Assembly (NCBI RefSeq): GCF_001613445.1
Contig: NZ_BDCJ01000006.1
Location: 62,001-126,000, forward strand
Direction: 5' to 3'
Length of the DNA stretch: 64,000 nucleotides
Source: Nocardia grenadensis NBRC 108939
GTDB taxonomy: Bacteria > Actinomycetota > Actinomycetes > Mycobacteriales > Mycobacteriaceae
How positions within the stretch are numbered: position 1 is the stretch's first letter; every line of letters begins with the position of its first letter. Below the pieces are notes generated by a model, which was given only the letters and a program-made list of their open reading frames with translations, was not told the origin of the DNA and ran no database searches. A program made the position numbers and the translations under genes. Positions 35,865 to 45,408 of the stretch are shown piece by piece.

Positions 35865-37184
35865 GTGTCGACTCTGACGGACAAGGTTCGGGCCGCGCCA
35901 CGTAAGTGGGTGGCGATCGTCGCCGGTGTCGTGGTGGTGGCACTGGTCGCCTTCGGCGGGTACACCGCCTACCAACGGATCACCAAGAACGAGATCACCG
36001 CCTACTTCACCTCCACCAGCGGCCTGTACGCGGGCGACGAAGTGCGGGTGCTGGGCGTGCCGATCGGCCGGATCGACAGCATCGAACCGGGCAAGGAGCA
36101 GGTGAAGGTCACGATGTCGGTGGACGGCGGCATCGACCTGCCCGCCGACGCGCGGGCGGTCATCATCGCGCCGTCGCTGGTCTCGGCCCGGTTCATCCAG
36201 ATCGCACCCGCCTACACCGGCGGCGACACCCTCGGGGACGGCGCCGTGATCCCGATCGACCGCACCGCGGTCCCGGTCGAATGGGACGACATCAAAACCG
36301 AACTGAACAAACTGTCCACCGCCCTGGGCCCGGTCGGGGACGACCCGCAGGGTTCCTTCGGCCGGTTCGTCGACACCGCCGCCGACAACCTGGACGGGAA
36401 CGGCGACCGGTTCCGCGCCACCCTGCGCGAACTCTCGGCCACCCTGACCACTCTGTCCGACGGCCGCACCGATCTGTTCGGCACCATCCGGAATCTGCAG
36501 AAATTCGTCGACGTGCTGTCCAAGAGCAACGATCAGATCGTGGAGTTCGGTGGCCGGCTCGCCTCGGTGTCCTCGGTGCTGGCCGGGGTCTCCCAAGATC
36601 TCGGCGCCGGCCTGGACAACTTGGACCTGGCGCTCACCGATGTGCACCGGTTCTTGGACGGCAGCGGCACCGAACTCACCGAGGGCGTGCAGCGGCTGGC
36701 CGATGTCACCCAGATCTTGGTCGACAAACGACCGCAACTGGAACAGGCACTGCATTCGGGCCCGACCGCGCTGGTGAACTTCTACCAGATCTACAAACCC
36801 GCCCAGGGCACGCTGACCGGCGCCATCTCGCTGAACAACTTCGCCGATCCGCTCAGCTTCCTGTGCGGTTCGGTACGCGCGCTCGAACAGCACGAATCCG
36901 ATACCAGCGCCGACCTGTGCGCCCAGTACCTCGCCCCGGTGCTCAGTTCGCTGGCCATGAACTACCTGCCGATCATGACCAACCCCGCCACCGGTGTCAC
37001 CGCGTTCCCGAACCAGTTGCAGTACACGACACCGGATCTGGCCGGGAAGGTGGATCCGCAGAAGGTGGGCCCGCCGGCCGCGCCCGAACCGGCGCCGATC
37101 ACCGTGCCGGCCGGGGTCGCGGGACTGGCCATCCCCGGTGTGCAACTGCCCGGAATTCCCGGTCTGCCCGGAGGAGGACGATGA
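35865..37184 (+). CDS. mce4D: Mce4D
   Basis: 439 residues from a GTG with GAGGAGGA four bases upstream. One membrane helix ('WVAIVAGVVVVALVAFGGYT'), an Mce domain ('ITAYFTSTSGLYAGDEVRVL', 'IIAPSLVSARFIQIAPAY'), a needle region to about 330 and a Pro/Gly tail ('GVQLPGIPGLPGGGR'). It overlaps mce4E by ATGA. It is separated from mce4C by a repeat-containing gap, and its start sits in the second repeat copy. Confidence 0.92.
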   Translation: MSTLTDKVRAAPRKWVAIVAGVVVVALVAFGGYTAYQRITKNEITAYFTSTSGLYAGDEVRVLGVPIGRIDSIEPGKEQVKVTMSVDGGIDLPADARAVIIAPSLVSARFIQIAPAYTGGDTLGDGAVIPIDRTAVPVEWDDIKTELNKLSTALGPVGDDPQGSFGRFVDTAADNLDGNGDRFRATLRELSATLTTLSDGRTDLFGTIRNLQKFVDVLSKSNDQIVEFGGRLASVSSVLAGVSQDLGAGLDNLDLALTDVHRFLDGSGTELTEGVQRLADVTQILVDKRPQLEQALHSGPTALVNFYQIYKPAQGTLTGAISLNNFADPLSFLCGSVRALEQHESDTSADLCAQYLAPVLSSLAMNYLPIMTNPATGVTAFPNQLQYTTPDLAGKVDPQKVGPPAAPEPAPITVPAGVAGLAIPGVQLPGIPGLPGGGR

Positions 37185-38455
37185 TGCGCCGGCTCGAGTT
37201 GCGGGGCCCGGGCGCCCGGCGCCGGATCGCCACGGTGGCCGCGGGGCTGACGCTGGCGCTGTCGGCCACGGGCTGCCAGTACGACGGTCTCAACTCGCTG
37301 CCCATGCCCGGTACCGAGGGCACCGGCGAAGGCTCCTACGAAGTCCGGATCCAGATGCCGAATGTGACGACGCTGACCCGGAATTCACCGGTGCGCGTCG
37401 ACGACGTCGCGGTCGGCACGGTGACCGATATCGAGGTCGAGGACTGGCACGCGCTGGTCACGGTATCGCTGAACCCCGGCGTGGTGCTGCCGGCCAACTC
37501 CACCGCCAAGATCGGCCAGACCAGCCTGCTCGGCAGCAACCATGTGGAACTGGCGCCGCCGACCGGGGTGCCGCCGGAGGGCCGCCTGGCCGACGGCGAT
37601 GTGATCCCGCTGGACCGGGCCGGGGTCTACCCGACCACCGAACAGGTGTTGTCCTCGCTGTCGGTGGTGCTCAACGGCGGCGGTATCTCGCAACTGGAGA
37701 ACATCACCACCGAACTCAACAAGGCACTCGTCGGCAACGAGGACGAGATACGCGACCTGATCCCGCAGATGAATGATCTGATCCGCAATCTCGACGCGCA
37801 GCGGGGCGACATCATCGCCGCGATGGAGGGCCTGGACCGGGTCAGCGGGCAGTTCGTCGAGCAGACCGATGTGGTGGCCGCGGCCATCGAAGAGATCCAT
37901 CCGGCGCTCACCGTGCTCGCCGACCGGCGGCAGAACATCACCACCACCATCACCAAACTCGGTGAGCTCAGTGATGTGGTGAACCGCCTGATCGCCGCGA
38001 GCGGCGACAACCTGAAAGCGAACCTGGCCAACCTTGCCCCGGTCCTGCAGACACTCGCCGACACCGGTGCCGATCTCACCGAATCGCTGAAGATCATCGC
38101 CTCCTTCCCGTTCCCGCTGAAGAACCTGGACCAGGCGATCAAGGGCGACTACCTGAACCTGTTCATGACCGTCGACCTCACCGGCGCGCGACTGGATTCC
38201 AACTTCCTCACCGGCACCGGCCTGGGCGGTATGTTCGGCGGCGTCGAGGTCGCGCTCGGTCAGGTCGCCGGACCCGCCGGCGAACAGGGCAACCCGCTGA
38301 CCACCCCGCTGGCACCGCCGCCGCCCGCGCCGGCCGCCGGCGAACAGCCGCAACCGACAATTCCAGGGCTGCCGCCGATTCCCGGCCTGCCCGCCATCCC
38401 CGGGCTCACGGTGCCGGCGCCCGGGCCGCAGCCGCAAGGGGGCGAGGGCCCGTGA
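37181..38455 (+). CDS. mce4E: Mce4E lipoprotein
   Basis: 424 residues. A lipoprotein signal peptide with lipobox 'LSATGC' (Cys about 31) takes the place of the plain membrane helix, as is usual for MceE proteins. Mce domain ('YEVRIQMPNVTTLTRNSPVR', 'KIGQTSLLGSNHVELAPP'), needle helices, then a Pro-rich C-terminus ('LPPIPGLPAIPGLTVPAP'). Two adjacent ATGs; the first overlaps the mce4D stop. Confidence 0.92.
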   Translation: MMRRLELRGPGARRRIATVAAGLTLALSATGCQYDGLNSLPMPGTEGTGEGSYEVRIQMPNVTTLTRNSPVRVDDVAVGTVTDIEVEDWHALVTVSLNPGVVLPANSTAKIGQTSLLGSNHVELAPPTGVPPEGRLADGDVIPLDRAGVYPTTEQVLSSLSVVLNGGGISQLENITTELNKALVGNEDEIRDLIPQMNDLIRNLDAQRGDIIAAMEGLDRVSGQFVEQTDVVAAAIEEIHPALTVLADRRQNITTTITKLGELSDVVNRLIAASGDNLKANLANLAPVLQTLADTGADLTESLKIIASFPFPLKNLDQAIKGDYLNLFMTVDLTGARLDSNFLTGTGLGGMFGGVEVALGQVAGPAGEQGNPLTTPLAPPPPAPAAGEQPQPTIPGLPPIPGLPAIPGLTVPAPGPQPQGGEGP

Positions 38456-39918
38456 CACTCACCCGTTTCGTTCGGATCCAGCTGACGATCTTCGCGATCC
38501 TCACCGTGGTCGGGTTGGCCGTCATGGGCGGTACCTATGTGGGTGTACCCGCGCTGCTCGGGATCGGCCGCTACGAGGTCACGGTGGAACTGGCGGCCAC
38601 CGGCGGGCTCTACCAGAACGCCAATGTCGCCTACCGCGGCACGAATGTCGGGGTGGTCCGCGAGGTCCGGCTCACCACCGAGGGAGTCGAGGCGAAACTG
38701 TCGGTCGACAGCGACTACAAGATTCCCGCCGACTCCTCGGCGCTGGTCCGGAGCGTCTCGGCGATCGGCGAACAGTACGTCGACCTGGTCCCGCCGCCGG
38801 ATCCCGGCAGCGCCAACCTCTACAACGGCAGCGTGATCCCGGTCGACCGCACCGAACTCCCACAGGATGTGGGAGCGCTGCTGGACCAGGCCGACCGCCT
38901 GCTGGCCAGCGTCGCCGACACCCGGCTGCGGCAGGTCATCGACGAGGCGTTCCGGTCGTTCAACGGTGTCGGACCGGATCTGCAGCGCTTCATCGACTCC
39001 GCGTCGCTGCTGATACAGGAGGCCAACGACAATGTGGGCCCCACCAAACAGCTGATCGAACAGATCGGGCCGCTGCTGGACACCCAGGTGAACTCCGATG
39101 CCGCGATCCGCTCCTGGACCCGGGACCTGGCCACCGTCACCGACACCCTGCGCGCCCATGATCCGGCGCTGCGAAACATCCTCGCCGGCGGCCCGGCCGC
39201 GCTCCAGCGGGTGACCCGGCAGTTCGAAGATCTGCAGCCGACCCTCCCACTGCTGCTGAACAATCTGGTGAGTGTCGGCCAGGTGGGGGTCACCTACCAC
39301 TCCGGTCTGGAACAGATCCTGGTGGTGTATCCGCCGCTGATCGCGGCACTGCTCACCGCGGTCCGCGGTCCGATGGAATACGGTGCCCTGGTCGACTTCA
39401 TGACCGTGCTCAACGACCCGCCGCCCTGCACCACCGGCTTCCTTCCACCCGACCAGCGTCGCTCGCCCAGTGAACTCGACACCATCGACACGCCCGAGGG
39501 TCTCTACTGCAAGGTGCCGCAGGACGACAAGACCGCGGTCCGCGGTATCCGGAATACGCCGTGTATGGAATATCCCGGGCGCCGGGCACCGAGTCCCGAA
39601 TTGTGCCGCACCGGATACGTTCCGCTCGGCACCAATCCACCCTTCGGGCCGCCGCAGCCGGTCGCTCCGACCGAACCGCCGGCGCCGGGGGCGCCCGCGG
39701 CCGCCCCCGACACGGCGCCGGGGGTTGCGGGAGTACCCCCGGCACCTGCTAGTTTCTCGGGCGCAAGCACCCCCGCCGCCGCACTCTCCTACGATCCGGC
39801 CACCGGGGTCTACACCAGCAGCGATGGACGCAGCTACCGTCAGGGCGATATCGCCCCCGGCGGTTCGGGCACCGTACCCGCGGATTGGCAGGCAATGTTC
39901 GAGGAGCAGCAACGATGA
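38452..39918 (+). CDS. mce4F: Mce4F
   Basis: 488 residues; GTG start overlapping the mce4E stop (GTGA). N-terminal helix ('QLTIFAILTVVGLAVMGGTY'), Mce domain ('YEVTVELAATGGLYQNANVA', 'VRSVSAIGEQYVDLVPPP'), helical needle and an Ala/Pro tail ending 'YDPATGVYTSSDGRSY', 'ADWQAMF', the usual MceF end. Cysteines in 'CTTGFLP', 'YCKVPQ' and 'NTPCMEY' suggest disulfides in the exported part. Confidence 0.92.
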   Translation: MTLTRFVRIQLTIFAILTVVGLAVMGGTYVGVPALLGIGRYEVTVELAATGGLYQNANVAYRGTNVGVVREVRLTTEGVEAKLSVDSDYKIPADSSALVRSVSAIGEQYVDLVPPPDPGSANLYNGSVIPVDRTELPQDVGALLDQADRLLASVADTRLRQVIDEAFRSFNGVGPDLQRFIDSASLLIQEANDNVGPTKQLIEQIGPLLDTQVNSDAAIRSWTRDLATVTDTLRAHDPALRNILAGGPAALQRVTRQFEDLQPTLPLLLNNLVSVGQVGVTYHSGLEQILVVYPPLIAALLTAVRGPMEYGALVDFMTVLNDPPPCTTGFLPPDQRRSPSELDTIDTPEGLYCKVPQDDKTAVRGIRNTPCMEYPGRRAPSPELCRTGYVPLGTNPPFGPPQPVAPTEPPAPGAPAAAPDTAPGVAGVPPAPASFSGASTPAAALSYDPATGVYTSSDGRSYRQGDIAPGGSGTVPADWQAMFEEQQR

Positions 39919-40895
39919 GCGAAACCAAGGGCCCGCGCCGTACCCGCCGGCGGGCCAGCCGCACCGCGGGCCCGCCCCCGGCCGAGAGCGCGGCGACCGA
40001 GAAGCTCGAAACCGGAGTTGCCGATCCCGGGGCGGCGGAAGAGACGACAGCAGCCGCGGGGACGGTCGCCACCGGGAAAGTGGCGGATTCCGCCGAGCAG
40101 ACCGGAACCGTCGCCCCGAAGGCCGGAGCAGCTTCCGCGCGGACTGCGAAAACAGAGCCCGCGACCGCGACTACCGAGACCGCGGCCGAGAAGGAGACGA
40201 TAGGGGACGGCGAGAAATCCACTGCCGAGCCCGTCACCGAAAAGGTCACTCTCGGTGAAGTTACCGAAGGAGCGGCGGGCTCCGGCGAGGTAGCGGAGGG
40301 TTCGGCGGAAACCGTACAGCTGGTGAAAGCCGGCGCCGCGACGGAGAAGGCCGGCGACGACTCCGAGGCGGCCGCGACCGAAACCACCGAGGTTCCGGCA
40401 TCCGGCACGTCGTGGAAGCGGATCGCTGCTCTCGCCGCGGCGGTCGTATTGGTGATCGGGTTGGTCGCCGCCGCAGTGGTCTCGGTGTTCGCCGTGCAGT
40501 CCACCCAGCAGCGCGACGAACGCCGCTCCGAATACGTGGCCACCGCGCGGCAGACGGTGCTCAATCTGACGACGATTCGTGCCGATACCGCCAAAGAGGA
40601 TATCGACCGCATCCTCACCATGGCCTCCGGTGAATTCAAAACCGAATTCGACGGCCGGGTGGACCCGTTCACCGAAATCGTGAAACAGGCCAACGTCGTC
40701 TCCACCGGAGAGGTGGTGGAGGCCGCGGTCGAACGCGACGACGAGAACTCGGCGGTGATCCTGGTGGCGGCGAAGCAGACGCTCACCAACGCGGGGTCGC
40801 AGGAACAGCAGCAGCGGTTCTATCGATTCCGGGTGACCGTACAGCGGGCCGACGACGGCACGCTGACCGCCTCGGACGTCAAATTCGTGGCATGA
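39915..40895 (+). CDS. Mce4-associated membrane protein with long charged N-terminus
   Basis: 326 residues. Residues 1-165 are a low-complexity Ala/Glu/Thr/Lys stretch, predicted disordered and cytoplasmic. One membrane helix follows ('IAALAAAVVLVIGLVAAAVV'), then an NTF2-like Mas domain ('RSEYVATARQTVLNLTTIRA', 'LTMASGEFKTEFDGRVDPF'). Mas proteins stabilise Mce complexes in mycobacteria; Mas4A-type partners are usually much shorter before the helix. It overlaps mce4F by ATGA. Confidence 0.82.
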   Translation: MSETKGPRRTRRRASRTAGPPPAESAATEKLETGVADPGAAEETTAAAGTVATGKVADSAEQTGTVAPKAGAASARTAKTEPATATTETAAEKETIGDGEKSTAEPVTEKVTLGEVTEGAAGSGEVAEGSAETVQLVKAGAATEKAGDDSEAAATETTEVPASGTSWKRIAALAAAVVLVIGLVAAAVVSVFAVQSTQQRDERRSEYVATARQTVLNLTTIRADTAKEDIDRILTMASGEFKTEFDGRVDPFTEIVKQANVVSTGEVVEAAVERDDENSAVILVAAKQTLTNAGSQEQQQRFYRFRVTVQRADDGTLTASDVKFVA

Positions 40896-40932
40896 GTGAC
40901 CGGGCCACCCTGCATGCCGAGAGGAACCGAGA

Positions 40933-41418
40933 ATGAGCGTGCGTAACAAGATCCTGGTCGGCGTGACCGCGGTGGTCGTGGTGGCGGCGGCCGTGGTGGC
41001 CGGTATCGGCGGCTACCGGTACTGGGACTACCGGCAGTCGGAGCAGTCCCGCACAGATGCCGTGGCCGCGGCGACCCGCACGGTGTCGGCCATGTTCAGC
41101 TACGAATTCCAGACGGTGGACCAGGAACTCCCCAAAACCGCCGAGGACCTGGCCCCGGAGTTCAAGGCCGACTACCTCGAGCTGATCGACAAGGCCATCG
41201 TCCCCGGCGCCAAAGAGAAGGAACTGACCGTCAAGGCCACCACACAGGCCGGGGGAGTGGTCTCCGCCGACCGGGCGCACGCCGTGGTGCTGCTGTTCCT
41301 CAACCAGGTCACCACCAGCAAGGAAAGCCCGCAGGGCACTACCACCGGCAGCCGGGTGCGGGTCGCGCTCGACAAATCCGACGATCGCTGGCTGGTCGCC
41401 TCGGTCACTCCGATCTGA
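40933..41418 (+). CDS. Second Mce4-associated protein
   Basis: 161 residues: basic start, one membrane helix ('ILVGVTAVVVVAAAVVAGIG'), then an NTF2-like domain ('RTDAVAAATRTVSAMFSYEF', 'VVSADRAHAVVLLFLNQVTT'). Of Mas type like the preceding gene, 37 nt upstream, and last in the mce4 operon. GAGAGGAA precedes the ATG. No clear terminator follows before the convergent HNH remnant. Confidence 0.82.
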   Translation: MSVRNKILVGVTAVVVVAAAVVAGIGGYRYWDYRQSEQSRTDAVAAATRTVSAMFSYEFQTVDQELPKTAEDLAPEFKADYLELIDKAIVPGAKEKELTVKATTQAGGVVSADRAHAVVLLFLNQVTTSKESPQGTTTGSRVRVALDKSDDRWLVASVTPI

Positions 41419-41450
41419 CCGGCGCCCGCGCCACCGGGGCGACCCGGTCG

Positions 41451-41853
41451 ATAGGACTGGCCGCGCGCGTAACGGACGCGGCGCAGATGCCGGCCCCGGC
41501 CGCGATTGCGGCTCTTGAAGGTCGGCAGCTGCGAATCACAGTTCGGGCAGATGAGGCGTAGATTTTCCCGCCGGTTGGCGGTCGGATCGCCGTCGATGTG
41601 GTCGAGGACGAATACCAGCGGCTCGCTCTGCCAAACGCTACCGATCCCGCGGATGGCGCAGCGACCATCCTGTGCCTGCGTGAGATAGTCGCGTATGTAG
41701 TGCCCCTGGTAGCTGCCCACATCGGCCTCGCCGGTCGCCAGGCCAGAACCGGGTTTTCTCCACGCGTTGCGCGGCCTGCTGACATTTCGTTGTGCAATAC
41801 AGTTTCTGACTGCGCCTGATCAGCAGCGCGGGGCACCCCCGGCAGGGCCTCAT
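41451..41853 (-). pseudogene. Frameshifted HNH endonuclease
   Basis: From ATG 41853: 'MRPCRGCPALLIRRSQKLYC' (zinc ribbon) continues in frame to 'EKTRFW'; the HNH half ('YIRDYLTQAQDGRCAIRGIG', 'PLVFVLDHIDGDPTANRREN', 'LRLICPNCDSQ') is in the next frame. Removing one C near 41744 joins them as 'RFWLATGEADVGSYQGHY'. The usual CxxC in 'CAICG' is CxxR here, losing a zinc ligand. The normal end, 'RYARGQSY', at about 41451 has no stop and the frame reads on to 41172, antisense to the last mce4 gene. I read this as a decayed nuclease; a sequencing error explains only the frameshift. Confidence 0.75.
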
Positions 41854-41906
41854 GGCGCGAAAAATACTCCGGCCCACCGACATATCGGTGGGCCGGGGTG
41901 AGCGGA

Positions 41907-41978
41907 GCCGCCTGTGGGACTCGAACCCACAACCTACGCATTACAAGTACGTTGCGCTGCCAGTTGCGCCAAGGCGGC
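41907..41978 (-). tRNA. tRNA-Thr (anticodon TGT)
   Basis: 72-nt cloverleaf: acceptor GCCGCCT / AGGCGGC, D arm GCGC-AACTGGCA-GCGC, anticodon stem ACGTA/TGCGT with loop CTTGTAA, and T arm GTGGG-TTCGAGT-CCCAC. The anticodon TGT reads ACA/ACG (Thr). The CCA end is not encoded. The HNH remnant starts 53 nt downstream. Confidence 0.95.
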
Positions 41979-42152
41979 GGAGTGGCCGGAAATGCGGTCG
42001 CTCGGCAGCCGATCATACGGTGCGATTACCGAGTTCGCGAAATATGAGAGCCCGGCCATTGCACTCACGCATCCGCCGTGCCACACCTCGGAAGATATCG
42101 CACGAAAGGGATGTCGCCTGCGCCGGCCGGGCCCGCGAAAGCGGAGAACGGC

Positions 42153-42383
42153 CTATTTGCGGGCCGCCTCGTCCGCCGCCATGGCGTCACGCAGGCTCTT
42201 GGGCCGCATATCGGTCCAGTTCTGCTCCACGTACTCCACACAGGCCGCACGGCTTTCCTCGCCGAAGACCACCCGCCAGCCGGCCGGGACTTCGGCGAAG
42301 GCGGGCCACAGGGAGTGCTGTTCTTCGTCGTTGACCAGTACGAAGAAGCGGCCGTCCTCGTCGTCGAACGGGTTGGTGCTCAT
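42153..42383 (-). CDS. MbtH-family protein
   Basis: 76 residues with the full MbtH signature: '[20 protein letters not shown]', '[20 protein letters not shown]' and '[18 protein letters not shown]'. MbtH proteins bind and activate adenylation domains of non-ribosomal peptide synthetases. No NRPS is in the window, so it is an orphan here and may serve synthetases elsewhere, as known MbtH proteins can act in trans. Downstream of an alpha/beta hydrolase on the same strand, 147 nt away. Confidence 0.93.
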   Translation of the reverse strand: MSTNPFDDEDGRFFVLVNDEEQHSLWPAFAEVPAGWRVVFGEESRAACVEYVEQNWTDMRPKSLRDAMAADEAARK

Positions 42384-42530
42384 TTCACCTCACTGGGGTA
42401 CTCATAGGTTGCGGATTCGGATCTGTGTGGGCCCGCCCCGGCGGCTCGGGTCTGATTTCCGGCTGCCGTGTCGCGAACCCAAACGATGTGTCGACCCTAG
42501 CAAGCTCGGCGTTAGCTTTGGGCCCTCCCC

Positions 42531-43364
42531 TCACGCCGCGAAGAATTCCAGCAGGATCTTGTTCACCGCGTCCGGGCGCTCCAGATAGCCGTAGTGACCG
42601 GCATCGGGAACCTCCTGGTAACGCCCGCCCGGAATAGCGTCGGCGACCTCTCTGGCCAGGTACGGCGGGATCATCCGGTCGTCCGCGAAGCCGACGGCCA
42701 GGCAGGGCACCCGGATATCGCGGTAGGCGTGTAGCCGGTCGAACTCGTGGTCCATCCGGCGCTGCGCCCGGATCCCGGGCGACACCGGACCGCCGGTGAA
42801 CTCGAACAGATCCAGCCAGTCGCGGGCCTTGTTCGTATCGGCCATAGTGGCCGGCGAGAGATTCATCACCGCGGTGAGCGCGGCCTCGTACTTGGCCGGC
42901 AGCCGCACCTCGTTCTCGTCCAGCTCGTGCTCGCCCAGCGACAGCGTCTTCTGGAACTGGTCCAGCCGGCCGTGGCCGGCGAGGAATACCGCCTTACGCA
43001 CCAGTTCGGGTCGGGCCAGCGCGAGTTCCTGCGCCACCCTGGCACCCATCGAGGTGCCGGCCACGAGCGCGGGACCCTCGTCGAGGAACTCGATCAGGGC
43101 CGCCGTATCGGCCACCATCTCGTGGATGGTCATCCCGTCGGGGGCCTCGTAGCTGGGAGCGATACCCCGGTTGTCGAACGTGCACACCCGGTAACCGGCG
43201 GCGAGCAGGGCCGGCACCTGGTGCAGCTCCCATACCCGGCCGGGGCTACCGGTGCCCATGACGAGCACCACCAGCGGACCGCCGCCCTTGATATCGGTGC
43301 CCTTGGCGCGGTCTCCCTTGACCTGATAGTTGAGCGATATTCCGTTCACCGTGGCCAACGGCAT
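42531..43364 (-). CDS. Alpha/beta hydrolase
   Basis: 277 residues. 'GGPLVVLVMGTGSPGRVWEL', 'CTFDNRGIAPS', nucleophile elbow 'VAGTSMGARVAQELAL' (GTSMG, Ser), and catalytic His in 'VPDAGHYGYLERPDAV'. A type common in actinobacterial clusters with NRPS-accessory genes and in degradation routes. Substrate unknown. It may be cotranscribed with the MbtH gene, in which case a thioesterase-like role would be conceivable. No signal peptide. Confidence 0.83.
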   Translation of the reverse strand: MPLATVNGISLNYQVKGDRAKGTDIKGGGPLVVLVMGTGSPGRVWELHQVPALLAAGYRVCTFDNRGIAPSYEAPDGMTIHEMVADTAALIEFLDEGPALVAGTSMGARVAQELALARPELVRKAVFLAGHGRLDQFQKTLSLGEHELDENEVRLPAKYEAALTAVMNLSPATMADTNKARDWLDLFEFTGGPVSPGIRAQRRMDHEFDRLHAYRDIRVPCLAVGFADDRMIPPYLAREVADAIPGGRYQEVPDAGHYGYLERPDAVNKILLEFFAA

Positions 43365-43508
43365 GCTGCGGGCCCCTTCCTCATCGTTTCTGCTGCCAAA
43401 GGTATAGCCCCGGGGGCTCCGCCACGTTACCCGCGCCGGAAGCAGCCCCGACCCGGGACAGATACCATTGACATTTCACATACAAGCGCACCTGCCGGGA
43501 GGACTGAG

Positions 43509-43679
43509 ATGGCCGCGAAGAGCAGCGCCAACGGTATCGCCGACGACGATCTGGAACCCCTCGCCGACGAGACCGCTCGTCAGGCGCAGCGGGTCGTGGC
43601 CGCCTATGCCGCCGATGCCGACGAATGCCGGATGCTCCTGTCGATGCTCGGTATCGGCCCCGGAGTCCGCACCGAGTAA
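43509..43679 (+). CDS. Small conserved protein upstream of otsA (Rv3489-like)
   Basis: 56 residues from an ATG preceded by GGGAGGA: 'DDDLEPLADETARQAQRVVA' then 'YAADADECRMLLSMLGIGP'. It is all alpha-helical and acidic, with no domain I can name. M. tuberculosis has a small protein of about this size next to otsA, so conservation of the pair supports a real gene. Role unknown; 82 nt separate it from otsA. Confidence 0.65.
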   Translation: MAAKSSANGIADDDLEPLADETARQAQRVVAAYAADADECRMLLSMLGIGPGVRTE

Positions 43680-43761
43680 GCAGCCGCCGGCGCCAACGGC
43701 GACGTCGGCGGATCCCCACACACAACTACATGGCGTTCAGCGCCGCGCAAAGGATGCGTGA

Positions 43762-45408
43762 GTGGACCAGATGACCGATCAGCCGTCCAGCGATTCCACC
43801 CCCGAGGATGAAAACGCCGTGTCCGCGGACCGGCCCGGAGACCGTAACGGCTCCGGGCCGGCAGGCAGCCCGATCGACCCGGCGGAGGCCCTCCCCGAGG
43901 CGGTGGACGCCGAACCCCTGCGCGAACGTGGGGCCGGTTCCGGTTTCGTGGTGGTGGCCAACCGGCTACCGGTCGACCTGGAGAAGCTGCCGGACGGCAG
44001 CAGTCGCTGGAAACGCAGCCCCGGCGGTCTGGTGACCGCGCTGGAGCCGGTGCTGCGCAGCAATCGGGGCGCCTGGGTCGGGTGGGCCGGTGTGCCCGAT
44101 GTGGAGGTCGATCCCATCGTCGAGGACGGGCTGGAACTGCATCCGGTACCGCTGTCCGCGCAGGAGGTCGCCGACTACTACGAGGGCTTCTCCAACGCCA
44201 CCCTCTGGCCGCTGTACCACGACGTCATCGTCCGCCCCGTCTACAACCGCACCTGGTGGTCGGCCTATGTCCAGGTGAACCGGCGTTTCGCGGAGGAGAC
44301 CGCGAAGGTCGCCGCCGAGGGCGCCACCGTGTGGGTGCAGGACTACCAGCTGCAACTGGTGCCCAAGATGCTGCGGATGCTGCGACCGGATCTGACCATC
44401 GGGTTCTTCCTGCACATCCCGTTCCCGCCGGTGGAACTGTTCATGCAGATGCCGTGGCGGACCGAGATCGTGGAGGGACTGCTCGGCGCCGACCTGATCG
44501 GCTTCCATCTGCCCGGCGGCGCCCAGAACTTCCTCTACCTGGCCCGGCGTCTGGCCGGCCAGCCCACCTCGCGCGGCACCGTCGGAGTGCGGTCGAAGAT
44601 GGGTGTGGTCCAGGTCGGATTCCGGACTGTGCGGGTCGGAGCCTTCCCCATCTCCATCGACTCCGCGGGCCTGGACGAACACTCACGGCGGCGCTCGGTG
44701 CGCGAACGGGCCGCCCGCATCCGCGCCGAACTGGGCAGTCCCAAGAACATCCTGCTCGGTGTCGACCGCCTCGATTACACGAAAGGCATCGACATCAGGC
44801 TCAACGCCCTCGAGGAACTGCTGGCCGAAGGGCGTGTCGATCCGGCGGAGACCGTGATGGTGCAGCTGGCCACGCCCAGCCGGGAGCGGGTCCAGAGCTA
44901 TATCCAGATGCGCGGCGATATCGAACGGCAGGTCGGCCGTATCAACGGCGAGTTCGCCCGGGTGGGCTACCCCGTCGTCCACTATCTGCACCGCCCGATC
45001 GCCCGCGAAGAACTCATCTCCTTCTTCGTGGCCGCCGACGTCATGCTGGTGACGCCCCTGCGCGACGGTATGAACCTGGTCGCCAAGGAGTATGTCGCCT
45101 GCCATTCCGGCCTCAACGGAACCCTGGTGCTCAGCGAGTTCACCGGAGCCGCAGCCGAACTCCGCCAGTCCTATCTGTGCAACCCGCACGATCTGGACAG
45201 CGTCAAGGACGCCATTGTCGCCGCTCTCACCGACGACCGCGAAACCCGCCGCCGCCGGATGCGCTCGCTACGCCGCCAGGTCCTGGCCCACGACGTGGAC
45301 CGCTGGGCCCGGGCGTTCCTGGACGCGCTGGCCCAGGGCCAGGTCGCGGGAAAGGCCTTGATGGCCGACCTGAACAACGAATACGAAGATTCCGGCCCAC
45401 ACGAGTAA
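43762..45408 (+). CDS. otsA: OtsA, trehalose-6-phosphate synthase
   Basis: 548 residues. After a 60-residue acidic low-complexity lead, the GT20 fold begins: '[17 protein letters not shown]', '[20 protein letters not shown]', '[16 protein letters not shown]', '[18 protein letters not shown]', '[20 protein letters not shown]' and '[13 protein letters not shown]'. It makes trehalose-6-phosphate from NDP-glucose and glucose-6-phosphate, feeding osmoprotection and trehalose mycolate synthesis. GTG start. No otsB is adjacent. Confidence 0.95.
   Translation: MDQMTDQPSSDSTPEDENAVSADRPGDRNGSGPAGSPIDPAEALPEAVDAEPLRERGAGSGFVVVANRLPVDLEKLPDGSSRWKRSPGGLVTALEPVLRSNRGAWVGWAGVPDVEVDPIVEDGLELHPVPLSAQEVADYYEGFSNATLWPLYHDVIVRPVYNRTWWSAYVQVNRRFAEETAKVAAEGATVWVQDYQLQLVPKMLRMLRPDLTIGFFLHIPFPPVELFMQMPWRTEIVEGLLGADLIGFHLPGGAQNFLYLARRLAGQPTSRGTVGVRSKMGVVQVGFRTVRVGAFPISIDSAGLDEHSRRRSVRERAARIRAELGSPKNILLGVDRLDYTKGIDIRLNALEELLAEGRVDPAETVMVQLATPSRERVQSYIQMRGDIERQVGRINGEFARVGYPVVHYLHRPIAREELISFFVAADVMLVTPLRDGMNLVAKEYVACHSGLNGTLVLSEFTGAAAELRQSYLCNPHDLDSVKDAIVAALTDDRETRRRRMRSLRRQVLAHDVDRWARAFLDALAQGQVAGKALMADLNNEYEDSGPHE

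Noticed and set aside
35214..37145. 643-codon open frame antisense to mce4C/mce4D
   Set aside because: High-GC shadow: composition is Arg/Gly/His-rich without domains, and it lies opposite two clear Mce genes.
38260..39912. 550-codon frame antisense to mce4F
   Set aside because: Shadow of the mce4F gene, no recognisable motif and no ribosome-binding site of note.
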